Notes: generated by a model not told the origin, from the letters alone. 64,000 nucleotides of DNA from Marseilla massiliensis (GCF_016899955.1 NZ_JACJJL010000004.1:124001-188000); one strand, 5' to 3'; shown: positions 36,344 to 43,814, counted from the stretch's first letter. Translations and numbers: made by a program.

Positions 36344-36443
36344 ATTGCCGGGCGCAGCTTGTCTTTTGCAAAGACAATGCCAGCGAGAGCAATGTGAGCT
36401 TGCTCACTGATTGCCGAGCGCAGCTTGTCTTATGCAAAGATAA
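36344..36443. repeat. Paired 34-bp repeats with embedded promoter box
   Basis: Two near-identical 34-bp direct copies (36344-36377 and 36410-36443) share CGCAGCTTGTCTT and TGCAAAGA; they are 66 bp apart. A perfect 14-bp palindrome GTGAGCTTGCTCAC (36395-36408) lies between. Reading minus, each copy has a TnTCTTTG box. The pair is directly upstream of the glycosyltransferase at 36304 and divergent to the fucosyltransferase-like gene. Confidence 0.8.
36435..36442 (-). promoter_or_regulatory. -7 box for the glycosyltransferase at 35285-36304
   Basis: TATCTTTG (minus strand), 131 bp upstream of the gene, is part of the second 34-bp repeat copy; the other copy carries the weaker TGTCTTTG at 36369-36376. 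Confidence 0.5.
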
Positions 36444-36515
36444 GAAAAGTAGGCGTATATTCAAAGCAAATAGCAGTTATTTGTTGACAGTGCCCGTATT
36501 GTCAAGTCTTTTTCG

Positions 36516-36523
36516 TAAATTTG
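36516..36523 (+). promoter_or_regulatory. -7 box at the start of the fucosyltransferase-like gene
   Basis: TAAATTTG ends 5 bp before the ATG at 36529, again predicting a leaderless transcript. A small dyad (TTGACA, 10 nt, TGTCAA) at 36484-36505 directly upstream could be an operator. Confidence 0.55.
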
Positions 36524-36528
36524 CGACC

Positions 36529-37395
36529 ATGAAAACGACAAATCACAAAGGAAGCCTGACGCTTGTGCCCGCAGGCGGACTGGCCAACAGGATGCGGGCC
36601 GTGGCGTCTGCCTACCGGCTGTGCCTCGCCGTGGGCAGCCGGCTCCACGTGGTGTGGTTCCGCGACTGGGCACTCAACGCGCCCTTCGCCGACATTTTCG
36701 AGCCTATCGAGGCACCGGGCATCGACCTGCGCGAGGCAGGCGTGGCCGACGCCATTGTCAACGGGCGCCCCCGCAGGCGCAACCTGTGGCTGCCGGCGCT
36801 GCCCCAGGCCCTGGCGTACCAACGGCGGATATACGAGAAAAGCGTCACGCCGCTCAAGCAGCGCGGCTTCGACTTCGAGGCGTGGGCCGCAGGGCGGCGG
36901 TGCTACATGAGCTGCTACCAGGAGTTCGGGGCATATCCCGACGACACCTACAGGCTGCTGTTCCGCCCTGTGGCAAGCGTGATGCGGAGCGTGGAGGCCA
37001 ACGCCGGCCTCTTTGCCGACTACACCATAGGCATGCACATACGCCGCACCGACCACGGAGAGGCCACAGCCCAGAGCCCCACCTCGCTGTTCATCGAGGC
37101 CGGCAGGCGCGAACTGGCAGTCCACCCGGGCCTGAAGATATTCCTCGCCACCGACGACCAGGGGGTGAAAGCCGAGCTCACGGCAGAGTTTGGCGGCAGG
37201 GTCATCACGGCAGCGGCGGCGGCATCGCGCAGCAGCGCCGACGGCATCAGGGGCGGACTGGCAGACATGTACACACTGGCACGCACGCAGCGGATATACG
37301 GTTCGGCCGGAAGCTCGTTTTCGCCCATGGCCGCAAGGATAGGCGGAGTGGAGATGATAGAGGTTAGGGCCGGCCGCGTCAGGGAGCAATGCTGA
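36529..37395 (+). CDS. Family 11-like alpha-1,2-fucosyltransferase-type glycosyltransferase
   Basis: The 288-residue protein starts with TLVPAGGLANRMRAVASAYRL, a GDP-sugar transferase N-terminus. Near residue 171 it has GMHIRRTDH, the HxRRxD motif shared by alpha-1,2/1,6-fucosyltransferases, and DDQGVKAEL and YGSAGSSFSPMAA further on. GDP-fucose is thus the likely donor, with an unknown acceptor. I chose ATG 36529; the upstream reading crosses the 34-bp repeats. Confidence 0.85.
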   Translation: MKTTNHKGSLTLVPAGGLANRMRAVASAYRLCLAVGSRLHVVWFRDWALNAPFADIFEPIEAPGIDLREAGVADAIVNGRPRRRNLWLPALPQALAYQRRIYEKSVTPLKQRGFDFEAWAAGRRCYMSCYQEFGAYPDDTYRLLFRPVASVMRSVEANAGLFADYTIGMHIRRTDHGEATAQSPTSLFIEAGRRELAVHPGLKIFLATDDQGVKAELTAEFGGRVITAAAAASRSSADGIRGGLADMYTLARTQRIYGSAGSSFSPMAARIGGVEMIEVRAGRVREQC

Positions 37396-37405
37396 CGCCG
37401 CCATC

Positions 37406-37516
37406 AACCCGCTGATAGCCAACCGGTTGGCCATACGTGCCGTTTTGCAGTGCAAAACGGCACGTATGGCATTGTGAAACGGGCCGTTTCAGACGGTGAA
37501 ACGGCCCGTTTTGCAG
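37406..37516 (+). repeat. 22-bp-unit element, copy 5 (the clearest)
   Basis: The leader (37406-37428) is followed by units 37429-37450, 37451-37472, 37473-37494 and 37495-37516. Units 1 and 2 form a perfect 19-bp inverted repeat with a 1-nt centre. Units 3 and 4 pair over 15 bp. The element starts 10 bp after the fucosyltransferase-like stop codon. Confidence 0.9.
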
Positions 37517-37558
37517 AGCGCCCGCGCAGCCGCCCCGCGCAGGCGGCATCCCCGGCGG

Positions 37559-38557
37559 CTAATCCAACCGCTGGCCGCGCTCGAGCAGATAGCGGTAGTT
37601 GTAGGCCTGCATCAGCGGGTAGAGCAGGCTGCGGAGCAGGGCCACGGGGTCGGGCTCGTAGGTATAAAACAGCGTATGGCGGTATTTCACAAACAAGCGC
37701 ACCATGCGCAGCAGCGGCAACAGGCCCCCGGAGCACTCGCACTCGAGCAGCCTCACGCCGTCGCGGCACACCCGGCTGTCAGACTTGATGGCCCTGAGGA
37801 AGTCGAGCCTGGGCCTGAAGTGCCACGCGATGTACTTTTTCATGCGGCCATAGTTGCAAACGGCCCACCACAGTATGTAGGCCCCGTTGGCCGCAGAGCG
37901 CTCACGCCGCTTGTCGGGCACGATGTAAGTGTCCGACGTGGCACACCGCCTCTGGTGCACAAGCTCCCTGTCCACCATCACTATGCTGTCGTAAGCAGCG
38001 GCCGTGATGCTCAGTATCACGTCATAATAAGTGCGGTTGAATATCTCGCCCTTGTGCGGGAATAGGTTCAGCAACTCACGCCTGAAGAGCAGCGTGTGGC
38101 CCGGGAGCGACGAGAAGAGCAGCCTGAAGAGCCCGTAGTTAGGGCAGCGCCTGTCGTAGTTAAGGCTGATGCGGCTGTCGTTGCTGAACGGCACCGAACG
38201 GCACGTGCACAGCAACTTGCCGCCGATGGCGTCCATCTGCAGCCTTATCTTGTCGGGCTCCCAGATGTCGTCCTGGTCGCAAATGGCAATGTAGTCGCCC
38301 GTGGCAAGGGCCATTGCGCTGAAGAAGTTGGCGTTGACGCCCCTTCCGCCCTTGTTGACACACGGCTTTATGATGCTGTTACGTGCAGCATATTCCTCCA
38401 CAATGGCCATGGTGCCGTCGGTGGAGCCGTCGTCTTGTATGATTATCTCGTGCAGCCCGTATGTCTGGTTGAGCACAGAGTCAAGCTGTTCGCGCAAATG
38501 CCGCTCCCCGTTGTAGGTGCACATAACAATAGAAACACGTTTACCCAATACGTCCAT
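37559..38557 (-). CDS. Family 2 glycosyltransferase
   Basis: The 332-residue protein has the GT2 start VSIVMCTYNGERHLREQLDSVLNQ, the UDP-binding IIQDDGSTDGT and the DQDD block (AICDQDDIWEPDKI). It resembles rhamnosyl- or N-acetylhexosaminyl-transferases of O-antigen and capsule loci. It is related to the GT2 at 49792-50760, sharing the same N-terminal blocks. The C-terminus is amphipathic and may touch the membrane. ATG 38557 is used, four codons after an alternative start. Confidence 0.92.
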   Translation of the reverse strand: MDVLGKRVSIVMCTYNGERHLREQLDSVLNQTYGLHEIIIQDDGSTDGTMAIVEEYAARNSIIKPCVNKGGRGVNANFFSAMALATGDYIAICDQDDIWEPDKIRLQMDAIGGKLLCTCRSVPFSNDSRISLNYDRRCPNYGLFRLLFSSLPGHTLLFRRELLNLFPHKGEIFNRTYYDVILSITAAAYDSIVMVDRELVHQRRCATSDTYIVPDKRRERSAANGAYILWWAVCNYGRMKKYIAWHFRPRLDFLRAIKSDSRVCRDGVRLLECECSGGLLPLLRMVRLFVKYRHTLFYTYEPDPVALLRSLLYPLMQAYNYRYLLERGQRLD

Positions 38558-38734
38558 TACACTGTTCAATTGTAGGATGTTATGTCAAGTAGCCTGATGC
38601 GGGGCAGCCGCCACCGTGCCCACAGCCATGCCACCGCCACCGCGATGGCCCCTGCCGGCCCGGCCCCGGGGCACGCCTGCCCCACAAAGCCCGTAGCCCC
38701 CCGTGCCGGGGGCCGCCCGCCTGAATGTCGGGTG

Positions 38735-38742
38735 CAAAGATA
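38735..38742 (-). promoter_or_regulatory. -7 box for the GT2 at 37559-38557
   Basis: TATCTTTG (minus strand), about 178 bp upstream of the start codon; the spacing to the gene suggests a long leader. Confidence 0.45.
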
Positions 38743-38817
38743 CTAAAACTTATCCGAACGGCCATGGCGCCACAGGCTTTTTGCCCCCGGGCGGCAGGCT
38801 AAGTGCAGATAATTTAT

Positions 38818-38825
38818 TAACTTTG
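38818..38825 (+). promoter_or_regulatory. -7 box for GT-C-like paralogue B
   Basis: TAACTTTG in an AT-rich stretch, 26 bp before the ATG at 38852. No clear -33 TTTG. Confidence 0.5.
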
Positions 38826-38851
38826 CAGCCCGGAAATGTAAGTCATACCTT

Positions 38852-40168
38852 ATGAAAATCCCAAGACAGCTATGCCTGCGCCGCGAAGAGCGCTGGCCGG
38901 CCCTCGTGGCGCTGGCCGTCATCGTGGCGCTCAACGCGCTCATGGTGGGCAAATACTACGACGTGTTTGCCAAAAACATCCACGGCGGCTTCTGGGGCAT
39001 GTTCACCGGCAAGTTCCATGTGTCGGGCTACGACCCCATCCTCTACCTTGTCATGTCGGTATGGCGGGTGCTTTTCAACGGCTTCCGCCATCCGCTGCTG
39101 CTGTGGATGCTCTACCCTGCGGCCTGCCTCAACGAGTGGCTCATGCCCATAGCGGGCATCAACTGCGCCCAACTGATAACGGCGGCCATGCTCACCGTGG
39201 CCGACTTCGCCTCGTTTGTTCTCTTCCACCGCCTGCTGCGCGACGTGGTGGGGCTCTGCCGGGCCGACACGGCGCTGCTCACGGCCCTGTTTTTCTCGTT
39301 CGCCTATGTGATGGTGCCCATGGTTGTGCCCGACCACTTCGCCTTCTCGCTGTGCCTGCTGCTGCTCACCCTCTACGTGTGCGGCCGCCACATGCGCGAC
39401 GGCACGCCGCTGTCGGCCCCGGCCGCCGCGCTGCTCATGGTGGTCACGGCTGGCGTAACGCTGAGCAACGGGGTGAAAGTGGCGCTCGGCCAGTGGATGG
39501 CCAACGGCCGGCGGTTTTTCGCTTGGCGCAACCTACTTGTGGCCATGGCCCTGCCCTCGGCGCTGCTGCTGTGGGCCGGCTTCAGCGTGGGGGGCGTGCC
39601 CCAGCCCAAGACCGACGCCGACCTGCAGCAGGAAAACGCCAACCTGCGCAAGAACAATATGCCCACCCACGCCGACCACGGCGGCGAACCGATAAGCACG
39701 GTGGGGTTCATGAACTGGACCGACGCCACCACGTCGCGCCTTGACGCCGCCGTGGAAAACCTGTTCGGCGAATCCCTGCAGCTGCACAGCGACCATCTGC
39801 TGGGCGATGTGTGGATAGACAGGCCGGTGGTGGTGCGCTACAGCCTGGCCGCCAACTACGTGGTCGAGGCCGCGCTCGTGCTTCTCTTCGCGCTGGGGGC
39901 TTGGTGCGGGCGCCGCGAGCGGTTCGCTTGGCTGTGCCTTTCGTGGTTTGCGGTCGACATGGCGCTGTCGATGGGGCTCGGCTTCGCCATCAACGAGATA
40001 TACATAATGGGCCCCCACTGGCTCTTCGTCATGCCAATATCCATGGCCTACGCCATGCTCAGGGCCAAAGGCGCCGCCCTGAAGGCCCTGCGGGTGGCCA
40101 CGGGCTGCCTTGCCGCATGGCTGTGGGCATACAACGGCACGCTGTTTGTGGGCTTCATGCTGGGCTGA
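38852..40168 (+). CDS. GT-C-like polytopic membrane protein (paralogue B)
   Basis: The 438-residue protein is a clear paralogue of the one at 33867-35279. It has the same membrane pattern and blocks (HVSGYDPILYL, INCAQLITAAM, FFSFAYVMVPMVVPDHFAFS, VENLFGESLQLHSDHLLGDV, INEIYIMGPHWLF). Its non-membrane loop is shorter and lacks the long basic coiled-coil stretch. It stands alone with its own promoter. Both may transfer sugars from polyprenyl-phosphate donors on the periplasmic side; that is inferred. Confidence 0.75.
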   Translation: MKIPRQLCLRREERWPALVALAVIVALNALMVGKYYDVFAKNIHGGFWGMFTGKFHVSGYDPILYLVMSVWRVLFNGFRHPLLLWMLYPAACLNEWLMPIAGINCAQLITAAMLTVADFASFVLFHRLLRDVVGLCRADTALLTALFFSFAYVMVPMVVPDHFAFSLCLLLLTLYVCGRHMRDGTPLSAPAAALLMVVTAGVTLSNGVKVALGQWMANGRRFFAWRNLLVAMALPSALLLWAGFSVGGVPQPKTDADLQQENANLRKNNMPTHADHGGEPISTVGFMNWTDATTSRLDAAVENLFGESLQLHSDHLLGDVWIDRPVVVRYSLAANYVVEAALVLLFALGAWCGRRERFAWLCLSWFAVDMALSMGLGFAINEIYIMGPHWLFVMPISMAYAMLRAKGAALKALRVATGCLAAWLWAYNGTLFVGFMLG

Positions 40169-40182
40169 AACCAATGCTCACC

Positions 40183-40498
40183 AGATAAAATCCAAGAGGC
40201 TTTTTCAGGAGTGCTGGTGTACAGGAGTGCAGGAGTACAGACAATGGTTTAGTATATATTTTGGAGGCGGGAGGCAGTAGACGGGAGTACAGACAATAGT
40301 TATGGAAACATGGAAGCTGTGGGAGCATGGGGAAAGTGGTGCAGGAAGATAGTCAAATACCATTGTCTTAACTCCTTTACTCCCTAACTCCTTAACTCCT
40401 AAAAATACACTAAACTATTGTCTTTACTCCTAAAAACACACTAAACCATTGTCTGTACTCCTGCACTCCCGTACTCCTTAACTCCTAAAAAGCCCCCG
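40183..40498. repeat. GGAGT-rich element, locus 1 (inverted pair)
   Basis: The sequence is built of GGAGT/GGAGTTA words on one side and the reverse complement (ACTCC) on the other, with ACAATAGT/ACAATGGT boxes between. The right end (rev. comp. GGGGGCTTTTTAGGAG) matches the left end of locus 2 (GGGGCTTTTTAGGAG), and the left end here (GAGGCTTTTTCAGGAG) is similar. The two halves could fold into one long hairpin. It fills the gap between converging genes and ends at the rpe stop codon. Confidence 0.8.
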
Positions 40499-41173
40499 TC
40501 AGACGATGGCGCGGCGCAACTCTTCGATGTTGTCGCGGTACTTGCTGATGTCGCCCTTGAATATCGACGACGTGCCGGCGACAAAGATGCTGGCCCCGAC
40601 ATCGCGCAGCTTGCGGGCGTTGTCGGGCGTTATGTTGCCGTCAACCTCCATTATTATGTCCTCGCGGCCCTCGCGCCGCAGCAGCTCGGCTATCTTTGCG
40701 GCCTTGCGCATGGTGCTCGGCACAATCTTCTGGCCTGCAAACCCGGGGTTGACCATGAGCACATTGATGCCGTCGATATAGTCGAGCACCTCTTCAAGCG
40801 AGTTTATCGGCGTGGCCGGATTGATGGCCAGGAAGCGCTTGCAGCCGTAAGGAGCGAGCCAGTCGAGCACGCGCTGCACCTGGAAGCTGCTCTCGTAGTG
40901 TATAGAGACAATGTCGGTAGGCTCTATCCCTATCCATTGCAGCTTGTACTCCGGCTCCTTTATCATTAGATGCAGGTCGAGCGGTATGCCCGTGAGGCTG
41001 CGCAAGCCCCGTATGTAGTCTACGCCGAGCCCGAAGTTTGGCACGAATATGCCGTCCATGACGTCGATGTGGAGGCGCTCGACGCCCTCCTGCTCGAATA
41101 TCTCGATGGTCTCCTTGAGGTTGACCAGGTCGGAGCACATCATCGAAGCCGATATCTCGCCTTTCCTTTCCAT
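40499..41173 (-). CDS. rpe: Ribulose-phosphate 3-epimerase family protein
   Basis: The 224-residue TIM-barrel protein has the metal-site residues of Rpe: HIDVMDG (His35, Asp37), DLHLM (His68) and the later Asp in MEVDGNI near residue 178. Rpe interconverts ribulose-5-P and xylulose-5-P. It is the last gene of the licD-tarI-tarJ-rpe run; the preceding stop and this ATG overlap (TGATG). In that setting it may feed ribulose-5-P to the TarJ-like enzyme, or act on a related pentulose/hexulose phosphate. An upstream in-frame ATG at 41182 is possible. Confidence 0.88.
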   Translation of the reverse strand: MERKGEISASMMCSDLVNLKETIEIFEQEGVERLHIDVMDGIFVPNFGLGVDYIRGLRSLTGIPLDLHLMIKEPEYKLQWIGIEPTDIVSIHYESSFQVQRVLDWLAPYGCKRFLAINPATPINSLEEVLDYIDGINVLMVNPGFAGQKIVPSTMRKAAKIAELLRREGREDIIMEVDGNITPDNARKLRDVGASIFVAGTSSIFKGDISKYRDNIEELRRAIV

Positions 41174-42183
41174 CAGTTCCATGTGGTCATTATCTTGCAA
41201 TAGGGTTCTGAGTGGGCGCGCATTATCTCCAGGCCGCGCCCGAGTTCATTCTGGGCGAACACGTGGGTGACGAGCCTCTCGGGGCTGATGGCCCCCCGCG
41301 CTATGGCTTCGGCGGCCTCGGTCCAGTCGGACGGCTGCGCCCCGTGGTAAGAAGAGTTCCACGTGCCGCGCAGCGTGATCTGCTTGCGCAGCACGCGCCA
41401 GTAGACGTCTTGCGCCAGGGTGATGTCGCCCGACGGGTTGCCCATGAGCACGGCCGTGCCCCCCGGCGCCGTGAGCCCCACGGCCTGGGCCACAGCCCCG
41501 GGCGTGCCCACAGCCTCGATGGCCACGTCATAGCGGCCTGCACAGGCATCGGCGGCGGCCACTGCCGTCAGCCCCAGTCTCTCGACCATGCGCCGCTTGG
41601 CCTCGTTGCGCACCACCACGTCTGCCGTAGAGGCCCCGAGCATGCGGGCCCAGAGCGCCGCCCCGATGCCAATCATGCCCGTGCCGACAACGCATGCCGA
41701 CTGCCCGGTTGCCAGGCGGCTGCGCTTCACGGCATGCAGGGCCACGGCCAGCGGCTCGAGCATGGCCGCCACCGTTGGCGAGACGCCCTCGGGCAGCGGC
41801 AGGAGGTTCCACACCGGCACGGCCACAAGCTCGGCAAAGCCGCCGTCGCGGCGCGACCCCACATAGTCGTAATGGTCGCACATCTCGTAGTTGCCGGCCT
41901 CGCACTGCGGGCACCGGCGGCAGGGGATGAGCGGGAACACGCCAACCGGGCGCCCGCACAGCCCCCCGTCGGCGGGGCTGCCCACGCTCTCGACCACGCC
42001 AGAGAGCTCGTGGCCGGGTATGGTGGGGAAGTGGTAGGTGCCTTTGGTGAATATCCTCGGCACGTCGGAACTGCAAATGCCGGCAGCCTTGACTCTGACC
42101 AGGGCCCACCCCTCGGGGCACTCGGGCGTTGGGGCGTCTTCGTAACGCAGGTCGCCCACGGCGTGTAGTACGTATGCTTTCAT
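41173..42183 (-). CDS. Zinc-dependent medium-chain dehydrogenase, TarJ/GatD-like
   Basis: The 336-residue protein has the catalytic zinc ligands of the MDR family (Cys37 in GICSSD; His58-Glu59 in PGHE), the four-Cys structural zinc loop (CRRCPQCEAGNYEMC near residues 88-102) and a Rossmann motif GTGMIGIGAA near 170. Close sequence relatives are annotated as polyol-phosphate (galactitol-1-P) dehydrogenases. Placed between a TarI-like cytidylyltransferase and Rpe, the most economical role is reduction of ribulose-5-P to ribitol-5-P with NAD(P)H. It overlaps its upstream gene by 4 bp. Confidence 0.8.
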   Translation of the reverse strand: MKAYVLHAVGDLRYEDAPTPECPEGWALVRVKAAGICSSDVPRIFTKGTYHFPTIPGHELSGVVESVGSPADGGLCGRPVGVFPLIPCRRCPQCEAGNYEMCDHYDYVGSRRDGGFAELVAVPVWNLLPLPEGVSPTVAAMLEPLAVALHAVKRSRLATGQSACVVGTGMIGIGAALWARMLGASTADVVVRNEAKRRMVERLGLTAVAAADACAGRYDVAIEAVGTPGAVAQAVGLTAPGGTAVLMGNPSGDITLAQDVYWRVLRKQITLRGTWNSSYHGAQPSDWTEAAEAIARGAISPERLVTHVFAQNELGRGLEIMRAHSEPYCKIMTTWN

Positions 42184-42881
42184 TTCTTTCTTGCTTTGAT
42201 GATGGTCTTGAAGTTGCTCAAGTCCTCGGGTGTGGTAATCTTGAAGTTCATCGGGTCGCCCTCGATGATGCGGCAACTGAGGCCCGACTTGAATGCCAGT
42301 TCGGTGCTGCCGTTTATTTTCATCAGCTCTGCGGCGTCCATGGCGCGGTGGGCCGCCAGGTACTTGGCGAGCCTGAACGCCTCGGGCGCCTGCCCGGCCC
42401 ACAGCTTGCTGCGGTCGAGCAGCGCCGTGATGGTGGTGCCGTCGTCGCTGAGGTAGGTTGTGTCTTTCACCGCTATGGCCGGCATCACGGCGTCGGCCGC
42501 GGAGCAGGCAGCGAGGCACCGGCCTATGAGGTCGGCGCCGACGAGCGGCCGTGCGCCGTCGTGCACGATGACCAGGTCGGCGTCGCCGGTGGCCGACCGT
42601 GCCGCCACCTCAAGCGCATTGAATATGGAGTACTGCCTGGTCTGGCCGGCCGGGGCCAGGCTCACGGGCTTTTCGGGGCAGAGGCGGGCGGCAAGGCCGG
42701 CCACGAAGTAGCGCCACTGGTCGGCCACGGCCACCACTATGGCGTCGATGTCGGGGTGGGCGGCAAAGGCGGCGAGGCTGTAGCCCAGCACCGGCATGCC
42801 CTCTACCTCGACATACTGCTTGGGCATGTCGATGCCCATGCGGCTGCCCACGCCACCTGAGAGTATGATTGCTATGTTCAT
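42180..42881 (-). CDS. IspD/TarI-like polyol-phosphate cytidylyltransferase
   Basis: The 233-residue nucleotidyltransferase has the CTP-binding loop SGGVGSRMGIDMPKQY (residues 8-23), VIVHDGARPLVGADLI, GQAPEAFRL and the C-terminal FKITTPEDLSNFKTII. The last block resembles TarI (LKITTVTDL) more than classical IspD. I favour CDP-ribitol synthesis because of the operon with a polyol-phosphate dehydrogenase, Rpe and LicD. A true IspD of the MEP pathway cannot be excluded, as dxr is in the window 28 kb away. Confidence 0.78.
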   Translation of the reverse strand: MNIAIILSGGVGSRMGIDMPKQYVEVEGMPVLGYSLAAFAAHPDIDAIVVAVADQWRYFVAGLAARLCPEKPVSLAPAGQTRQYSIFNALEVAARSATGDADLVIVHDGARPLVGADLIGRCLAACSAADAVMPAIAVKDTTYLSDDGTTITALLDRSKLWAGQAPEAFRLAKYLAAHRAMDAAELMKINGSTELAFKSGLSCRIIEGDPMNFKITTPEDLSNFKTIIKARKK

Positions 42882-42902
42882 TTTCTTTGCTGTTTGCTGT
42901 GC

Positions 42903-43712
42903 CTACGCCATCAGTTCGGGCATTATGAACACAGAGTGGAACACACGTTTCTCCTCGGGCGGCACCTGCATGTAGTCGCCGTAGAGGTCGCGCAGGTAGG
43001 CATCGGGGTTGGCAGGGCCCAGAAACCGCTTGCCCTCAAACTCGACCTCAGTGAGCGGGAACACGCTGTCCTTGCGGTGCATGATGCCGTAACCGTTGTT
43101 GGTGGGTATGTTGCCGATGTACGTGCCCTTTGGCTTCAGCGCGCACGCGGCCGCCCACAGCGCGCTGTATGCCGCATACTTGCCCCCGAACCAGAACAGC
43201 TCGGCCGCGGCGCGCACGCTGTAGTGGTGGGCCTTGTGCAGTATTGAGTTGCTCTTTGATATGCCCTTGGTGATGCGCTTGACGAAACCGCGGCTCACGG
43301 TGGGGTAGTCTTCAAAGGGGAACACGTCGACATAGAGCCCTTTCTGGTAGCCGGCGGCGAAGTTGTCGCCCGCCTCGATGTAGAAGGAGTTCATGTCGCG
43401 CACCTTCACGATGGGCAGCTCCACCTCGGGGTCGGTGGCCCTTGTCTGCAGGAACAGGTCCGGCGGCAGTTCGCCGGCAGCCTCGGCGGCAAACCGCTCC
43501 ATGTCTTCGCGCCGCATGGCTATGTCGATGTCGTCGTCCCAGGGGATGAAGCCCCCGTGGCGCACGGCCCCGAGCAGCGTGCCGCCGTCGAGCCAGTAGC
43601 TGATGGAATGGCGGCGGCATAGGCGGTCTATTTCCTCAAGTATGTCGAGCTGCTTAAGCTGGCACACCCTGAGGTTGCGCCTGTTGTATTCTTCGAGATA
43701 TCTATTCTTCAT
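42903..43712 (-). CDS. licD: LicD-family phosphotransferase
   Basis: The 269-residue protein has the LicD core SYWLDGGTLLGAVRHGG (residues 39-54) and IPWDDDIDIAM (57-67) with the metal-binding acidic residues. The superfamily transfers phosphocholine (LicD) or, in fukutin/FKRP, ribitol-5-phosphate from a CDP-linked donor to glycans. No choline kinase or choline uptake gene is nearby, but a CDP-polyol pathway directly follows. I therefore expect polyol-phosphate transfer. ATG 43712 is chosen over an ATG 57 bp upstream. Confidence 0.88.
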   Translation of the reverse strand: MKNRYLEEYNRRNLRVCQLKQLDILEEIDRLCRRHSISYWLDGGTLLGAVRHGGFIPWDDDIDIAMRREDMERFAAEAAGELPPDLFLQTRATDPEVELPIVKVRDMNSFYIEAGDNFAAGYQKGLYVDVFPFEDYPTVSRGFVKRITKGISKSNSILHKAHHYSVRAAAELFWFGGKYAAYSALWAAACALKPKGTYIGNIPTNNGYGIMHRKDSVFPLTEVEFEGKRFLGPANPDAYLRDLYGDYMQVPPEEKRVFHSVFIMPELMA

Positions 43713-43806
43713 CACACTTCGGTTTGCAGGCTGCGCCGACACGGTGAACCGGGCCTGCCTGTCGGCCACTGCGGCTGCCGGGCGGCTGTGCGCTGCTTAT
43801 CTCGTG

Positions 43807-43814
43807 CAAATTTA
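43807..43814 (-). promoter_or_regulatory. -7 box for the licD operon
   Basis: TAAATTTG (minus strand), 95 bp upstream of licD, in an AT-rich stretch. It would start the whole licD-tarI-tarJ-rpe transcript. Confidence 0.5.

Noticed and set aside
42180..42881. Calling the cytidylyltransferase simply IspD of the MEP pathway
   Set aside because: Operon context and the TarI-like C-terminal block favour a polyol-phosphate substrate; kept as an open alternative in the gene entry.
42903..43712. LicD as a phosphocholine transferase
   Set aside because: No choline kinase, choline transporter or CTP:phosphocholine cytidylyltransferase nearby; the CDP-polyol genes give a better partner.
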